NCBI GenBank assembly: GCA_902477755.1
Contig: CABSIK010000004.1
Span: 193,238 to 257,237, forward strand
DNA: 64,000 bases
Reading direction: 5' to 3'
DNA from: an uncultured Clostridia bacterium
GTDB taxonomy: Bacteria; Bacillota; Clostridia; Lachnospirales; Anaerotignaceae
Shown here: positions 40,293-49,332 of the stretch, one piece after another
How the letters are laid out: each line of letters begins with the position of its first letter
How positions within the stretch are numbered: the first letter of the stretch is position 1
The notes under the pieces: generated by a model
The model's database searches: none
What the model was told of the DNA's origin: nothing
The model's input: the letters and a program-made list of their open reading frames with translations, nothing else
Translations under genes and position numbers: made by a program

Positions 40293-40332
40293 AAAAAGCG
40301 TTCCGCGGAGATTTTCGCAGAACGCTTTTTTT
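40293..40332. terminator. Bidirectional terminator
   Basis: AAAAGCGTTC pairs with GAACGCTTTT, with inner GCG/CGC; A and T tracts on both sides serve converging genes. Confidence 0.85.
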
Positions 40333-40341
40333 ATGCATTGT

Positions 40342-41808
40342 TTAGTTGAAATAAGAATAGCCGTAAAGTTTTCCAGCTTTCGGTGTTTCCTTGTGTTTGT
40401 ACTGAATCAGTTCGGAAACGGTCACTAGCTGATAACCCTGTTCCTGAAGCATAGGCACCAGTTTTGCTGTTGCTTGGGCGGTGGTGTCATAGATGCCGTG
40501 CATGAGGATGACTTTGCCGTCCAGATTGCCTGCGGCTTTTACTTCCTTCATGATACTGTCCACATTCCGTGTTTTCCAGTCTAAGGTGTCAACAGACCAT
40601 GTGACGATGGGCAGGGGAATATTTGCCTGTACGGTGGCGTTTGTGTTGCCGTAAGGAGGACGGAAGGAAGTGGGTGTCACGCCTGCTTTGGCAAAGGCTG
40701 CATTGACCTGTTTCACATCTGCCTGAATCTGTGCCGCAGTGAGTTTTTTGAAATCCTTGTGGTCATAGGAATGACTGCCTACTTCACAGCCCAGTGCCGC
40801 TTCTCGTTTTACCACATCAGGATATTTTTCTACACGATAGCCCACATCGTAGAAGGTAGCCACTGCGTTGTATTTTTCCAATACATCCAAAATAGCGTTG
40901 GTGGCTGTGGGAGAAGGCCCGTCATCATAAGTCAGTGCCACCATGGGTTTGTTGGGGTCAATGACCCGTCCTGTTTCTTCGGGGGTTTCCTCAGGCTGTG
41001 CAGGTTCTTCCGCAACAGGAGGGATGATTTCCTCGGGGTCTGTCAGGAAGGAGCCTTTGAACACCTCTCTGGGGATTACCAGACGGATGGCGCCGCAGCT
41101 GCCGGGGAGGATCTCGTATTTGTCAATGTAGAAGATGACACTGTCATCTGTCAAAGAAAATGTGCTGAACACATCACTTTCTGGTGCCAGCAGGGCTTTG
41201 TAATTGCCAAAAAGCTGTTTGCCGTAGGTTTCATGCTTCTGGAAGTAATCCAAGGCATAAGCGGATGCTTTCTCACGGTAGGAATCCCGGAAAATATCAG
41301 CGGCTGTCAGGGCTTTGCCTGTTGCAGTATCAAAGAGATAAGTACTCCAAGACGCTGGTTCTGTATAGGCACCGTCTATTTTGCGTGTTTCCAGAAATGA
41401 TATACTGGCAATGTTGTCTTTTGTGATATAAGAATCATATCCAACAATAAGAGTGCCGATATGCTTGTCTGGTGTTTTTTCTTCAGCTTTTTCTTCTGCT
41501 GTTTTTGTGTAGGCGGTTTCAAAAGCATCCGCCTTTGTTTTCAGGGTTTTGATGATCTGCTCATCCAAAGCTGCTTGATTTGTTACAGGATACTGCACAG
41601 CGTAGGAGAAGGGGTCTTTTGCACTGATGTATGTCTTTGCCTCGCCAAAGTGCTGGGTATCTTTGTGGGAATTGAAGTAGCTTTCCGCTTGGGCGGTAAG
41701 AGCTGCTGTGCGGCTGTCCGCAGCGGCGGCTTCCGTAAAGGAGCCGAAAGCGGACAGTGCCAGTAGGGTGCAGGCGGTGAAAGCTGCCAGAAATCTATGT
41801 TTTTTCAT
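40342..41808 (-). CDS. pdaC: Secreted polysaccharide deacetylase, PdaC-like (DUF4163/DUF3298 + NodB)
   Basis: A 488-residue exported protein. Residues 1-30 are a signal peptide (AEAAAA-type cleavage region). Residues ~40-255 match the DUF4163/DUF3298 (RsiV-like) pair and residues ~280-480 are a NodB deacetylase: TYDDGPSP (Asp pair), HSYDHKDF (metal His), RPPYGNTN, TWSVDTLDW and the catalytic LMHG. This order is that of Bacillus PdaC, which deacetylates MurNAc in peptidoglycan. The stop of the preceding EFR1 gene lies 4 nt from its start; AAAAGGAGTG is the ribosome site. Confidence 0.88.
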   Translation of the reverse strand: MKKHRFLAAFTACTLLALSAFGSFTEAAAADSRTAALTAQAESYFNSHKDTQHFGEAKTYISAKDPFSYAVQYPVTNQAALDEQIIKTLKTKADAFETAYTKTAEEKAEEKTPDKHIGTLIVGYDSYITKDNIASISFLETRKIDGAYTEPASWSTYLFDTATGKALTAADIFRDSYREKASAYALDYFQKHETYGKQLFGNYKALLAPESDVFSTFSLTDDSVIFYIDKYEILPGSCGAIRLVIPREVFKGSFLTDPEEIIPPVAEEPAQPEETPEETGRVIDPNKPMVALTYDDGPSPTATNAILDVLEKYNAVATFYDVGYRVEKYPDVVKREAALGCEVGSHSYDHKDFKKLTAAQIQADVKQVNAAFAKAGVTPTSFRPPYGNTNATVQANIPLPIVTWSVDTLDWKTRNVDSIMKEVKAAGNLDGKVILMHGIYDTTAQATAKLVPMLQEQGYQLVTVSELIQYKHKETPKAGKLYGYSYFN

Positions 41809-41812
41809 TGGA

Positions 41813-42589
41813 TCACTCCTTTTTGCGGTAATCGGGGTGCAGATAACGTCCTTTGTTTGCGGTGCGTCTGCCGTACTGGATGGCTTGTCTGGGACAATGC
41901 TGCAGGCAGGACATGCACATATAGCAATGGTCTTCTTCCCAAACAGGAACCCCTGCTGTCATTTCGATGCAGCCGGAAGGACAGACATAGGCGCAGATGC
42001 CGCAGCCGATGCAGTCCACAGTGGGATAGAAGGGTTTTGTTTTGGTGGCGAAACGGCGGAACAGGGGATTTACCACATTGCTGAGGAATGTGCCGCCTTT
42101 GCCTTTTTTCACCCGGAAGAAGTCTTTCCGTTCTAATTTCACTGCTCGCAGGATAAGCTGAACCACTTCATCTGCCTGACGGAGCATCTGTCTTTGGGTT
42201 TCCGGTGAAGGCGCTTTGAACAGTACGGCATAGTTGTCCGGCATGATAACGGAATAGCCGCTGTCCAGAGAAAGATCGTTTGCTTCCAGAGAAGCCTCCA
42301 GAATGGAAATGGTTTCTCCGGCAGACTGGCCGCAGGTGCAGACAGCATAGGTATAAACATCTTCTTCATAATACAGTTCCAGTCGCTGGACAAACTGCTC
42401 TACCATCTGTGGGGGCGCCCAAGCATGGACAGGGAATACAAAGCCCAGTTTTTCCCCTTTTTTCAGGGTATATTCATAAGCATCCTCTCTGGTGGCTCTT
42501 GCCATGTCGATCATTTTTTCGCCAAGGCCTTCTGCCAGTTTTTTCGCTACATGATAAGAATTTCCGGTACCGGAAAAATAAAAAACCAT
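41813..42589 (-). CDS. EFR1-type flavodoxin-ferredoxin fusion protein
   Basis: A 258-residue redox protein. The N-terminus FYFSGTGNSYHVAKKLAE is the FMN-binding loop of a flavodoxin-like domain. The C-terminus has two 4Fe-4S ferredoxin motifs, CIGCGICAYVCPSGC and CYMCMSCLQHCP. Proteins of this EFR1 family are common in gut Clostridia; an electron-transfer partner is likely but not known. It leads a two-gene unit with the deacetylase. A CCGATCGG palindrome sits near its ribosome site (GGGGAGG). The gap to 42713 has no other recognised feature. Confidence 0.88.
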   Translation of the reverse strand: MVFYFSGTGNSYHVAKKLAEGLGEKMIDMARATREDAYEYTLKKGEKLGFVFPVHAWAPPQMVEQFVQRLELYYEEDVYTYAVCTCGQSAGETISILEASLEANDLSLDSGYSVIMPDNYAVLFKAPSPETQRQMLRQADEVVQLILRAVKLERKDFFRVKKGKGGTFLSNVVNPLFRRFATKTKPFYPTVDCIGCGICAYVCPSGCIEMTAGVPVWEEDHCYMCMSCLQHCPRQAIQYGRRTANKGRYLHPDYRKKE

Positions 42590-42712
42590 ATATACAACCT
42601 CCCCGATCGGTATTGATTTTTTTTTAAGATGATACTATCATAACATATTTTCGGCTGGATAGTTTTGCGATTTTATTAAAGTTTTTCGTTATTTTTCGAA
42701 ATAAATGCAGAA

Positions 42713-42746
42713 AAAAACCGTACTTCCCGAAGGAAGTACGGTTTTT
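42713..42746 (-). terminator. Terminator of the stalk-domain gene
   Basis: A perfect 15-bp stem AAAAACCGTACTTCC (42713-42727) with GGAAGTACGGTTTTT (42732-42746), CGAA loop; T tract on the minus strand. Confidence 0.9.
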
Positions 42747-42773
42747 CATATCTCCCAACGGGAGGAGGGGTCA

Positions 42774-43709
42774 TTATTTCAGGTTTGCTACAACGTCAGC
42801 GGATACATACAGTACGCCGTCTGTCAGTTCAGCAGCAGCGGCAGATGTCATTGCCATGTCACCTTCTACTACATAAGTTGTGCTGCCCAGTGTGATCTGT
42901 GCGGTCAGGCCGTCTTTTTCCAGTACAATGGGAGCGGTTTTGCCCTGCCATTTTACGCTGTAGCCTTTTGCTTCCGCAGCGTCACGCAGTGCTACCATTT
43001 CAGGTGCTTCTACGGATTTTGTATCAGCTGTAGCTTCTTCCGTTTCTTCTGTTACAGCTTCTCTTTCTTCCAGCAGCAGTACCAGAGAAGGATTTGTCTG
43101 TGCAGGGATGCTTCTTGTGGTGATGTCGTAGAATACAACAGCGTCTTTGCCTTTTACATCGTCAGCGCCCAGAATGCTCTTTGTACCCAGCGTTGTCAGG
43201 ATTGTTGTTTTTTCGGAGATGTTCAGCTGCAGCAGGTCTTTTTCGTTGAGCAGGTCATCGTTGAAGTGACCAACGGAGATAAAGCCTTTGTCAGCGTTTG
43301 CAACCACTGCTGTTACCTGACCCATGTAAGGAGGCATGCTCATGCCCATGGGTGCCATTGCGCTGTAGATCACTGCAACTTCCATACCTTCTGTCAGTTT
43401 GTCAGCTGTGATGATGCTGCCTGTTTCTCTGTCAACGATGGTTGTTGTGGGTGCTACCACAAAACGCAGACCGCCGTTTTCGTTGTCCATGGTGAATACT
43501 TTGTTGCCGTCTTCTGTGTCAGCTACTTCTGTGATCTTGCCTGTGTTGCTGATATAAGCAGATGCTTCTGCCTGATCGTCAGCTTCTGCGCTGATGGGAA
43601 CGGGTGTTGCTGTTGTTTCGCCTTTCATCACTTCTGCGTATGCAGCTGTGCTGCCTACAACAGTGAATGCCAGTGTCAGTGCCAGTACTTTGTTCAGATT
43701 CTTTTTCAT
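42774..43709 (-). CDS. Secreted protein with C-terminal copper-amine-oxidase-N-like stalk domain
   Basis: A 311-residue exported protein with a signal peptide (about 1-25, ending AYA). The middle (about 40-215) is beta-rich, with repeated TTTI/TITT strands resembling an OB-like or DUF-type extracellular domain. A Glu/Thr linker (216-240) leads to ALRDAAEAKGYSVKWQGKTAPIVL and the ITLGSTTYVVEGD strand, the copper-amine-oxidase N-terminal (stalk) fold found in Firmicute secreted proteins; copper binding is not implied. A second protein with this fold is at 48240. Strong AGGAGG-type site (CAGGAGGAAT) before the ATG. Confidence 0.75.
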   Translation of the reverse strand: MKKNLNKVLALTLAFTVVGSTAAYAEVMKGETTATPVPISAEADDQAEASAYISNTGKITEVADTEDGNKVFTMDNENGGLRFVVAPTTTIVDRETGSIITADKLTEGMEVAVIYSAMAPMGMSMPPYMGQVTAVVANADKGFISVGHFNDDLLNEKDLLQLNISEKTTILTTLGTKSILGADDVKGKDAVVFYDITTRSIPAQTNPSLVLLLEEREAVTEETEEATADTKSVEAPEMVALRDAAEAKGYSVKWQGKTAPIVLEKDGLTAQITLGSTTYVVEGDMAMTSAAAAELTDGVLYVSADVVANLK

Positions 43710-44061
43710 AGTGAATTCCTCCTGTTAATCAAAAAAATTTATGTTTCGTTTTTTGCGTTGTTTTTTTGTTGATTGTTTGTTACGCTTATTCAGACGGGAG
43801 CCTTTTTTGAAAAGTTCCAAAGTTTTTAAAAAAATTTTTGAAAAATCGAAAAATAGAGCGAACAATATGGAAAAAGCCCGTAAATCAAGGCTTTTGCGAA
43901 AGAAAAAATTATTTTCAGCGCAGAAAAATTTGCTTTCGCATATTTCGTGCCATATGGGCAGAGATTTGCGTTTATTTCCTGTGACTTAGTTACGGAAGGG
44001 AGGGGGTGAAAAGAACTACAATACAAAAAACGACAGATAAAAGGGATTGGAGGAATGGATT
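43710..44061. other. AT-rich intergenic region between divergent genes
   Basis: About 350 bp with T/A tracts. A weak AAAAGCC/GGCTTTT stem lies near 43873-43895. It should hold the divergent promoters of the stalk-domain gene and the CoA-disulfide reductase gene, but I could not pick consensus boxes. No ORF with a ribosome site was found. Confidence 0.5.
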
Positions 44062-45699
44062 ATGATGCGTGTTTTGATTTTAGGCGGTGTGGCAGCAGGT
44101 ACAAAGGTAGCGGCGAAACTGAAACGTCTGCGCTTTGACGCGGAAGTGCTGATCCTCACCAAAGATGCGGATATTTCTTATGCTGGCTGCGGTCTTCCTT
44201 ATTATGTAGGGGATGTCATCACAGATCGGGAAAAGATTATTGTCAATACACCGGAAAAATTCGCAGCTCTCACAGGGGCAAAGGTGCTGACAGGCAGAGA
44301 AGCGGTGAAATTGGACGCAGCAGGAAAGACCGTCACAGCAAAAAATCTGGCAACAGGCGAAGAAGAAGTTTATCCTTATGACGCATGTGTCATCTCCACA
44401 GGGGCTTCCTCCGTTGTTCCGCCTTTGCAGGGGGTAAATCTGAAAGGCGTATTCACCATGCGCACCCCTGACGATGCGGAAGGCCTGAAAAATTATGTGA
44501 AAGCCAGCGGTGCGAAAACAGCTGTGGTTGCCGGCGGCGGTTTCATCGGTCTGGAAGTAGCGGAAAACCTGCTGGAACAGGGCTTGGATGTGACTGTTAT
44601 GGATATGGCACCTCAGGTGATGCCCGGTTTTGACCCGGAAATGGCAGCTTATGGCACAAGACATCTGGAAAAAGTGGGTATCCATGTTTCCACTTCCACA
44701 AAAATGGAAGGTATCACAGGCAGTGAAAAAGCAGAAGGCGTACAGACAGACAAGGGGCTCATCCCTGCGGATGTGGTAGTGCTTTCTCTGGGCATCCGTC
44801 CAAACACGGCATTTTTGAAAGAAACAGGTCTGGAATTTGCCAAAAACGGCGCCATTCTGGTAGATAAATCTCTGCGGACAAATCTGCCGGATGTTTACGC
44901 CGCTGGGGACTGCGCTGTGGTAACCAACCGTCTGACAGGGGAAAGGGCATGGGCGCCCATGGGTTCTGCGGCAAACATGGAAGGTCGTGTGCTGGCAGAA
45001 GTACTGGCTGGCAGAGAAAAAGAATTCGCTGGCGTACTGGGTACAGCCGTTGTGAAACTGCCCGGACTCAACGCAGCCAGAACAGGGCTCAACGAAGGGG
45101 CAGCCAGAGCGGCAGGTTATGATGTGGAAACCGTTGTGGCAGTCAATGACGATAAAGCTCACTACTATCCCGGTGCGGATAACTTCATCACAAAACTCAT
45201 TGTGGACAAGAATACAAAGAAACTGCTGGGCGTGCAGGTGCTTGGCCCCGGCGCTGTAGATAAAATGGTGGATATTGGTGTCACAGCCATCTCCTTGGGT
45301 GCAACACTGGAACAGCTGGAAAATCTGGACTTGGCTTATGCGCCTCCGTTCTCCACAGCCATCCATCCTTTTGTAGCAGCAGTGAATATCCTGCTGAACA
45401 AAATGAATGGGGATCTGGAATCCATGACCCCTGCGGAATATATGGAAAACAGAGGTGAAGGATACCGTGTGCTGGATGCGGCGCAGGCGCCATCCATCCC
45501 CAACGCAAAATTTGTGGATGTGGCACAGGTACATGGTCCTTTGGAAGATGTGGGCAAAGACGAAAAACTGATGCTGATCTGCACAAAGAGCAAAAGAGCT
45601 TATATGCTTCAGCAGAGATTGAAATACTTCGGCTATACCGATACCACTGTGGTAGAAGGCGGATTGTGGTTCAATGAACTTCCTGTGAAAGGAAAATAA
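44062..45699 (+). CDS. CoA-disulfide-reductase-like flavoprotein with C-terminal rhodanese domain
   Basis: A 545-residue FAD/NAD(P)H disulfide reductase. ATG 44062 is used because GGAGG lies 8 nt before it; the frame upstream starts at a TTG inside the ribosome site. FAD motif LGGVAAGTKVAAKL, single redox cysteine C43 in SYAGCGLPYY (as in CoADR), NAD motif VVAGGGFIGLEVAENL, and FAD-binding DVYAAGDCA are present. Residues ~455-545 form a rhodanese domain with the active Cys in LICTKS. This is the CoADR-RHD arrangement, acting on CoA disulfide, polysulfide or persulfide. Confidence 0.92.
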   Translation: MMRVLILGGVAAGTKVAAKLKRLRFDAEVLILTKDADISYAGCGLPYYVGDVITDREKIIVNTPEKFAALTGAKVLTGREAVKLDAAGKTVTAKNLATGEEEVYPYDACVISTGASSVVPPLQGVNLKGVFTMRTPDDAEGLKNYVKASGAKTAVVAGGGFIGLEVAENLLEQGLDVTVMDMAPQVMPGFDPEMAAYGTRHLEKVGIHVSTSTKMEGITGSEKAEGVQTDKGLIPADVVVLSLGIRPNTAFLKETGLEFAKNGAILVDKSLRTNLPDVYAAGDCAVVTNRLTGERAWAPMGSAANMEGRVLAEVLAGREKEFAGVLGTAVVKLPGLNAARTGLNEGAARAAGYDVETVVAVNDDKAHYYPGADNFITKLIVDKNTKKLLGVQVLGPGAVDKMVDIGVTAISLGATLEQLENLDLAYAPPFSTAIHPFVAAVNILLNKMNGDLESMTPAEYMENRGEGYRVLDAAQAPSIPNAKFVDVAQVHGPLEDVGKDEKLMLICTKSKRAYMLQQRLKYFGYTDTTVVEGGLWFNELPVKGK

Positions 45700-45722
45700 T
45701 GAGCCTATCTTTTATAGAGAAT

Positions 45723-45761
45723 AAGGGCAGTTGGAATCAAAGGGTTCTGACTGCCTTGTTT
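45723..45761 (+). terminator. Probable terminator
   Basis: AAGGGCAGT pairs with ACTGCCTT around a ~20-nt loop (one bulge), then TGTTTTT. Confidence 0.6.
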
Positions 45762-45851
45762 TTATGAGGATTTTGGAAAACGTTCTTTTTTCTTGCCTTT
45801 TTATAGGAAAAGCCGTATCATAAAGCAAAAGTAAGCAAAGGAGGATTATCC

Positions 45852-46352
45852 ATGGAACCCATCACCGTACAGCATACCTTTCCGCCTATTTTCGACAAAA
45901 ACAGCCGTTTGCTCATTCTGGGCACAGTGCCTTCTGTGAAATCCAGAGAAAATGACTTTTATTACGGTCATCCCCAGAATCGTTTCTGGAAGCTCATTGC
46001 CATCCTTTGCGGTGAGGAAACCCCTGTGACAAAGGAAGAAAAAACGGAAATGCTCCTCCGTCACGGCATTGCTCTTTATGATGTGGTGGAGAAATGCACC
46101 ATTGTGGGCAGCAGTGACAGCTCCATCAAAGATGTGGTGCCTGTGGATTTGACGCCTATTCTGGAGAAAACAGGGAATATCCCCATTTTTGCCAACGGCG
46201 CAACAGCGGAAAAACTCTACCGGAAATATCTTTTTCCAAAGACAGGCATTTCTGCCGTGAAACTGCCTTCCACCAGCCCAGCCAATGCGGCATGGTCTTT
46301 GAACCGTCTGGAAGAAGCTTGGCGGGAAGCCATGGAGGCATATTTGGAGTAA
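45852..46352 (+). CDS. DNA-deoxyinosine (hypoxanthine) glycosylase, UDG superfamily
   Basis: A 166-residue protein of UDG family 6 (HDG). The N-terminal motif GTVPSVKS with FYYGHPQNRFWK is the family signature; the late motif reads LPSTSPANAA. It removes hypoxanthine (deaminated adenine) from DNA, rather than uracil. Start ATG 45852 follows AAAGGAGG. Monocistronic, between a terminator and the metK riboswitch promoter. Confidence 0.88.
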   Translation: MEPITVQHTFPPIFDKNSRLLILGTVPSVKSRENDFYYGHPQNRFWKLIAILCGEETPVTKEEKTEMLLRHGIALYDVVEKCTIVGSSDSSIKDVVPVDLTPILEKTGNIPIFANGATAEKLYRKYLFPKTGISAVKLPSTSPANAAWSLNRLEEAWREAMEAYLE

Positions 46353-46452
46353 TCCTATAGGCGTTTTGTATGGAAAGGGGGCAGAATTTTGGGAAAAGTT
46401 ATACAATATCAGAAAAGTGTATGATTTTACTGGGATTTTTGCGCCAAAAACA

Positions 46453-46481
46453 TTGACAGACAGGGCAGAACCTGCTACAAT
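46453..46481 (+). promoter_or_regulatory. Sigma-A promoter of metK
   Basis: TTGACA (46453-46458), 17-nt spacer, TACAAT (46476-46481). Confidence 0.87.
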
Positions 46482-46502
46482 ACCACAGAAGTCAATAAGG
46501 AA

Positions 46503-46601
46503 ACTTATCAAGAGTGGTTGAGGGACAGGGCCCTGTGACACCCGGCAACCGGCGGAAACGCATCGGTGCCAATTCCCCCGCATATTTTGCGGAAGATGAG
46601 T
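46503..46601 (+). promoter_or_regulatory. SAM-I riboswitch (S box) aptamer
   Basis: Contains the S-box core in order: CTTATCAAGAGTGG, GAGGGA-C-AGGGCCC, TGACACCCGGCAACC, CGGTGCCAATTCC and GATGAG, with P1 formed by ACTTATC/GATGAGT. It lies between the promoter and a terminator in front of metK. SAM binding is expected to favour the terminator and so lower SAM synthetase expression. Confidence 0.96.
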
Positions 46602-46609
46602 AAGAACGA

Positions 46610-46632
46610 GAAAGCCCTGCGGCTTTTTTTTT
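46610..46632 (+). terminator. Riboswitch expression-platform terminator
   Basis: AAAGCC-CTGC-GGCTTT followed by a T run, directly after the S-box P1. Confidence 0.85.
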
Positions 46633-46700
46633 ATGCCTTTTACAGCGTCCCAAAGAACGACTGAAACTTGATAATACAAAAAAACAAACTGGAGGAAATT

Positions 46701-47873
46701 ATGAGCAGAAGATTATTCACATCTGAGTCCGTAACAGAAGGACATCCCGACAAGATCTGTGACCAGATCTCCGACGCCATTCTGGACACAATTCTGGCAA
46801 AAGACCCTAAGGCAAGAGTTGCCTGCGAAACATGCACCACAACAGGTATCATCTTTGTTATGGGCGAAATCACCACAAGCGCTTACGTTGATGTAGAAGG
46901 CATCGTTCGCGATACTCTGCGTCAGATCGGTTACGACCGCGCAAAATACGGTTTCGACTGCGAAACATGCTCCGTTATCACATCCATCCATGGCCAGTCC
47001 CCTGACATCGCTCTGGGTGTTGACAAAGCACTGGAAAACAAAACAGGCGAAGACGACAGCGAATTTGATACAGGCGCTGGCGACCAGGGTATGATGTTCG
47101 GTTTTGCTTGTGACGAAACAGAAGAACTGATGCCCCTGCCCATCTCTCTGAGCCACAGACTGACAAAGAGACTGGCAGAAGTACGCAAAAACGGCACACT
47201 CTCTTACCTGCGTCCCGACGGCAAAGCACAGGTAACAGTAGAATATGTAGACGACAAACCCGTTCGTGTTGACACAGTCGTTGTTTCCACACAGCATGAT
47301 CCCGAAGCAACACAGGAACAGATCCGTGCAGACATCATCGAACATGTTGTAAAGAAGGTCATTGATGCAGACCTGCTGGATGATAACACAAAATACTATA
47401 TCAACCCCACAGGCAGATTCGTTATCGGCGGCCCTCAGGGCGACAGCGGCCTGACAGGCAGAAAGATCATCGTTGACACCTACGGCGGTTACGCTGCTCA
47501 CGGCGGCGGCGCATTCAGCGGCAAAGACCCCACAAAGGTAGACCGTTCCGCATGCTACGCAGCAAGATACGTTGCAAAGAATATCGTTGCAAGCGGTGTT
47601 GCAAGCAAATGTGAAGTACAGCTGGCTTATGCCATTGGCGTTGCAAAACCCGTTTCCATTCTGGTAAACACATTCGGTACTGGCAAAATCTCCGATGACA
47701 AGATCACAGAACTGGTACAGAAGAACTTCGACCTGCGTCCTGCTGCCATCATCAAAAACTTCGACCTGCTGAGACCTATCTACAAACAGGTTGCGGCTTA
47801 TGGTCATTTCGGCAGAACAGACCTGGATCTGCCTTGGGAAAAGACAGACAAAACAGACGTATTCCAGATCTGA
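46701..47873 (+). CDS. metK: S-adenosylmethionine synthetase
   Basis: A 390-residue enzyme making SAM from methionine and ATP. Start is the ATG near 46701 behind GGAGGAAATT; a TTG farther upstream lies in the leader. TSESVTEGHPDKICDQISDA, the ATP motif GAGDQGMMFG, and the GGGAFSGKDPTKVDRS signature are intact. Monocistronic under the SAM-I riboswitch; dispersed repeat copy C follows 34 nt after the stop. Confidence 0.97.
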   Translation: MSRRLFTSESVTEGHPDKICDQISDAILDTILAKDPKARVACETCTTTGIIFVMGEITTSAYVDVEGIVRDTLRQIGYDRAKYGFDCETCSVITSIHGQSPDIALGVDKALENKTGEDDSEFDTGAGDQGMMFGFACDETEELMPLPISLSHRLTKRLAEVRKNGTLSYLRPDGKAQVTVEYVDDKPVRVDTVVVSTQHDPEATQEQIRADIIEHVVKKVIDADLLDDNTKYYINPTGRFVIGGPQGDSGLTGRKIIVDTYGGYAAHGGGAFSGKDPTKVDRSACYAARYVAKNIVASGVASKCEVQLAYAIGVAKPVSILVNTFGTGKISDDKITELVQKNFDLRPAAIIKNFDLLRPIYKQVAAYGHFGRTDLDLPWEKTDKTDVFQI

Positions 47874-47907
47874 TTTTCAAAAACAGAAAAAGAAAAAAGA
47901 GCCTGTG

Positions 47908-48083
47908 TTAGGGGCATCTTCATAAGAAAACAAAGCAAGCTGAAATCCTTATGATATAGAGGATTCCAGCTTGCTTATTTTTATAAGCTTTTATTTGATA
48001 TGTTTTCTTCTGAAGATAGCCGTCGCAATTCCCCTTAAGAAATCAAAAAAAGGAAACCCAATGTTTTCTTAAGGGAAATTTGC
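47908..48083 (+). repeat. Dispersed hairpin repeat, copy C (extended)
   Basis: TTAGGGGCATCTTCATAAG, then AAGCAAGCTGAAATCC pairing with GGATTCCAGCTTGCTT (one A-C mismatch), then GTTTTCTTCTGAAG as in copy A. It continues with TTCCCCTTAAGAAA, 21 nt, TTTTCTTAAGGGAA, an added inverted pair like the ends of copies B and E. The A-T pair of copy A near the stem base is C-G here, both sides changed. The rest of 47874-48239 is AT-rich with no gene. Confidence 0.85.
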
Positions 48084-48239
48084 TTTTTTGCACAGGTTTT
48101 TTCTATTTATGAACTTTTGTAATAAAATGTTAAAAGAAATGTCAATATATTTCATGGGATTCGCCTTGTTTTTTTCGCCCAAAAAAGAGAAAATGATACT
48201 AGGTTATTGCGCGAAAATCTAAGGAAAGGAGGATGCCCC

Positions 48240-49106
48240 ATGAAAAAGAAGAAATGCTTTGCGGCTTTATTGTCCTGTATCATGCTTTGGCAGACTCCTG
48301 TTTTTGGTATTGAGAAGGAAGAGCTTTCTCCGCCGGAATATAGATGTACCATAGATAATACGGAAGAAGATTATGCATCCGTTGAATGGAATTATGGCTT
48401 CACTGTGGAGGAGGAACCCCTCTTTTATTTGAAAGAAGGGGAGAAACATGTATTTCTCCTGTGCGATGGAGAATATGTAGATGCGCCAGTCATTATTGCG
48501 AAAGACACGGCTTATGTGCCTTTGTGGGTGCTCATCAATGACATGGGCTTTGAACTGCGTGAAGAAGGCAGCAATCTTTCTCTGGTCAGAGGCAGTCAGA
48601 AGCTGACAGTCAGCAGTAAAGAAAGCACGCTGGATACAAGCAAAATACTTCCCCTGAGAGATGTTTCTGAGGCGTTGGGGGCAGAAGTGACATATATGCG
48701 AAAAGGTGTCATGCCTTTGGATAATCCCCTCATCAGCGTAGATTTTCGGGAAACAGAACTGACAGAGGAAGAAGCACTGGAACAGGCAAAAGACATCCTC
48801 ACTTCTTGTTTAAAAGCCCAAAAAGAGCAGGGATATGTCCATGAGGATACACCTGTAAATCCTGAAATCACCAAGAAACTGGAAGGGGAAATAGATTCCC
48901 TGCATTTGTCAGAAGATGTTATTGCAGGATATTACCTGTTTGAAGGCATGGAAAACTTGCCTTATATTCTGGTGGAAAAAAGCACCGGAGAGGTCTACTG
49001 CAAAACGGGCAGTGGTGATGCTGGAAATGGTTCCTATGTGGAAGCCATTCAGAAAGTAGAAGCGGATGATGCAGACCTTCTTGCCATTGGATATTATTTT
49101 GGATAA
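48240..49106 (+). CDS. Secreted protein with copper-amine-oxidase-N-like stalk domain
   Basis: A 288-residue exported protein. ATG 48240 follows AAAGGAGG; the signal peptide is about 1-24 (PVFG). FLLCDGEYVDAPVIIAKDTAYVPLWVLI and ILPLRDVSEALGAEVTY form the copper-amine-oxidase N-terminal (stalk) fold, with no copper ligands implied. The C-terminal ~110 residues (SLHLSEDVIAGYYLFEG) resemble no family I know. It is monocistronic and bracketed by repeat copies C and D. Compared with the 42774 protein, the stalk domain is N-terminal rather than C-terminal. Confidence 0.72.
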   Translation: MKKKKCFAALLSCIMLWQTPVFGIEKEELSPPEYRCTIDNTEEDYASVEWNYGFTVEEEPLFYLKEGEKHVFLLCDGEYVDAPVIIAKDTAYVPLWVLINDMGFELREEGSNLSLVRGSQKLTVSSKESTLDTSKILPLRDVSEALGAEVTYMRKGVMPLDNPLISVDFRETELTEEEALEQAKDILTSCLKAQKEQGYVHEDTPVNPEITKKLEGEIDSLHLSEDVIAGYYLFEGMENLPYILVEKSTGEVYCKTGSGDAGNGSYVEAIQKVEADDADLLAIGYYFG

Positions 49107-49123
49107 ACAATAGACGGAAACTC

Positions 49124-49240
49124 TAAATGAGGGCATTTTCATAAGAAAATAACGAAAGCTGAAATTCTTGTTATACAAAGGATTTCAGCTTTTTTATTGT
49201 TGAGATTTTATTCTGAGTGTTTTTAAGGGGAAGCTCCTTA
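49124..49240 (+). repeat. Dispersed hairpin repeat, copy D (diverged)
   Basis: GAGGGCATTTTCATAAGAAAATAA, stem AAAGCTGAAAT with ATTTCAGCTTT, then GTTTTTAAGGGGAAG. The most diverged full-length copy. Confidence 0.75.
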
Positions 49241-49266
49241 GCAAGTTTCCGTTTTTTTATGGCAAA

Positions 49267-49320
49267 ATACTTGACAAAGTCAGATAAATGAAATATACTT
49301 GACAAAGTCAAGTAAATGAA
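49267..49320 (+). promoter_or_regulatory. bilQRS promoter with twin MarR-type operators
   Basis: Two 26-bp repeats (49267-49292 and 49295-49320) each contain ACTTGAC-AAA-GTCA, the second extended to a full dyad ACTTGACAAAGTCAAGT. The -35 TTGACA (49271-49276) is within the first and the -10 TATACT (49294-49299, 17-nt spacer) overlaps the second, so a bound repressor would block the promoter. Confidence 0.82.
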
Positions 49321-49332
49321 AGGAGTGTTTGT

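Noticed and set aside
44080..45534. 484-codon minus-strand frame opposite the CoA-disulfide reductase gene
   Set aside because: Antisense shadow of a recognised gene; no homology pattern or start signal.
46713..47807. 364-codon minus-strand frame opposite metK
   Set aside because: Antisense shadow of a highly conserved gene under a riboswitch.
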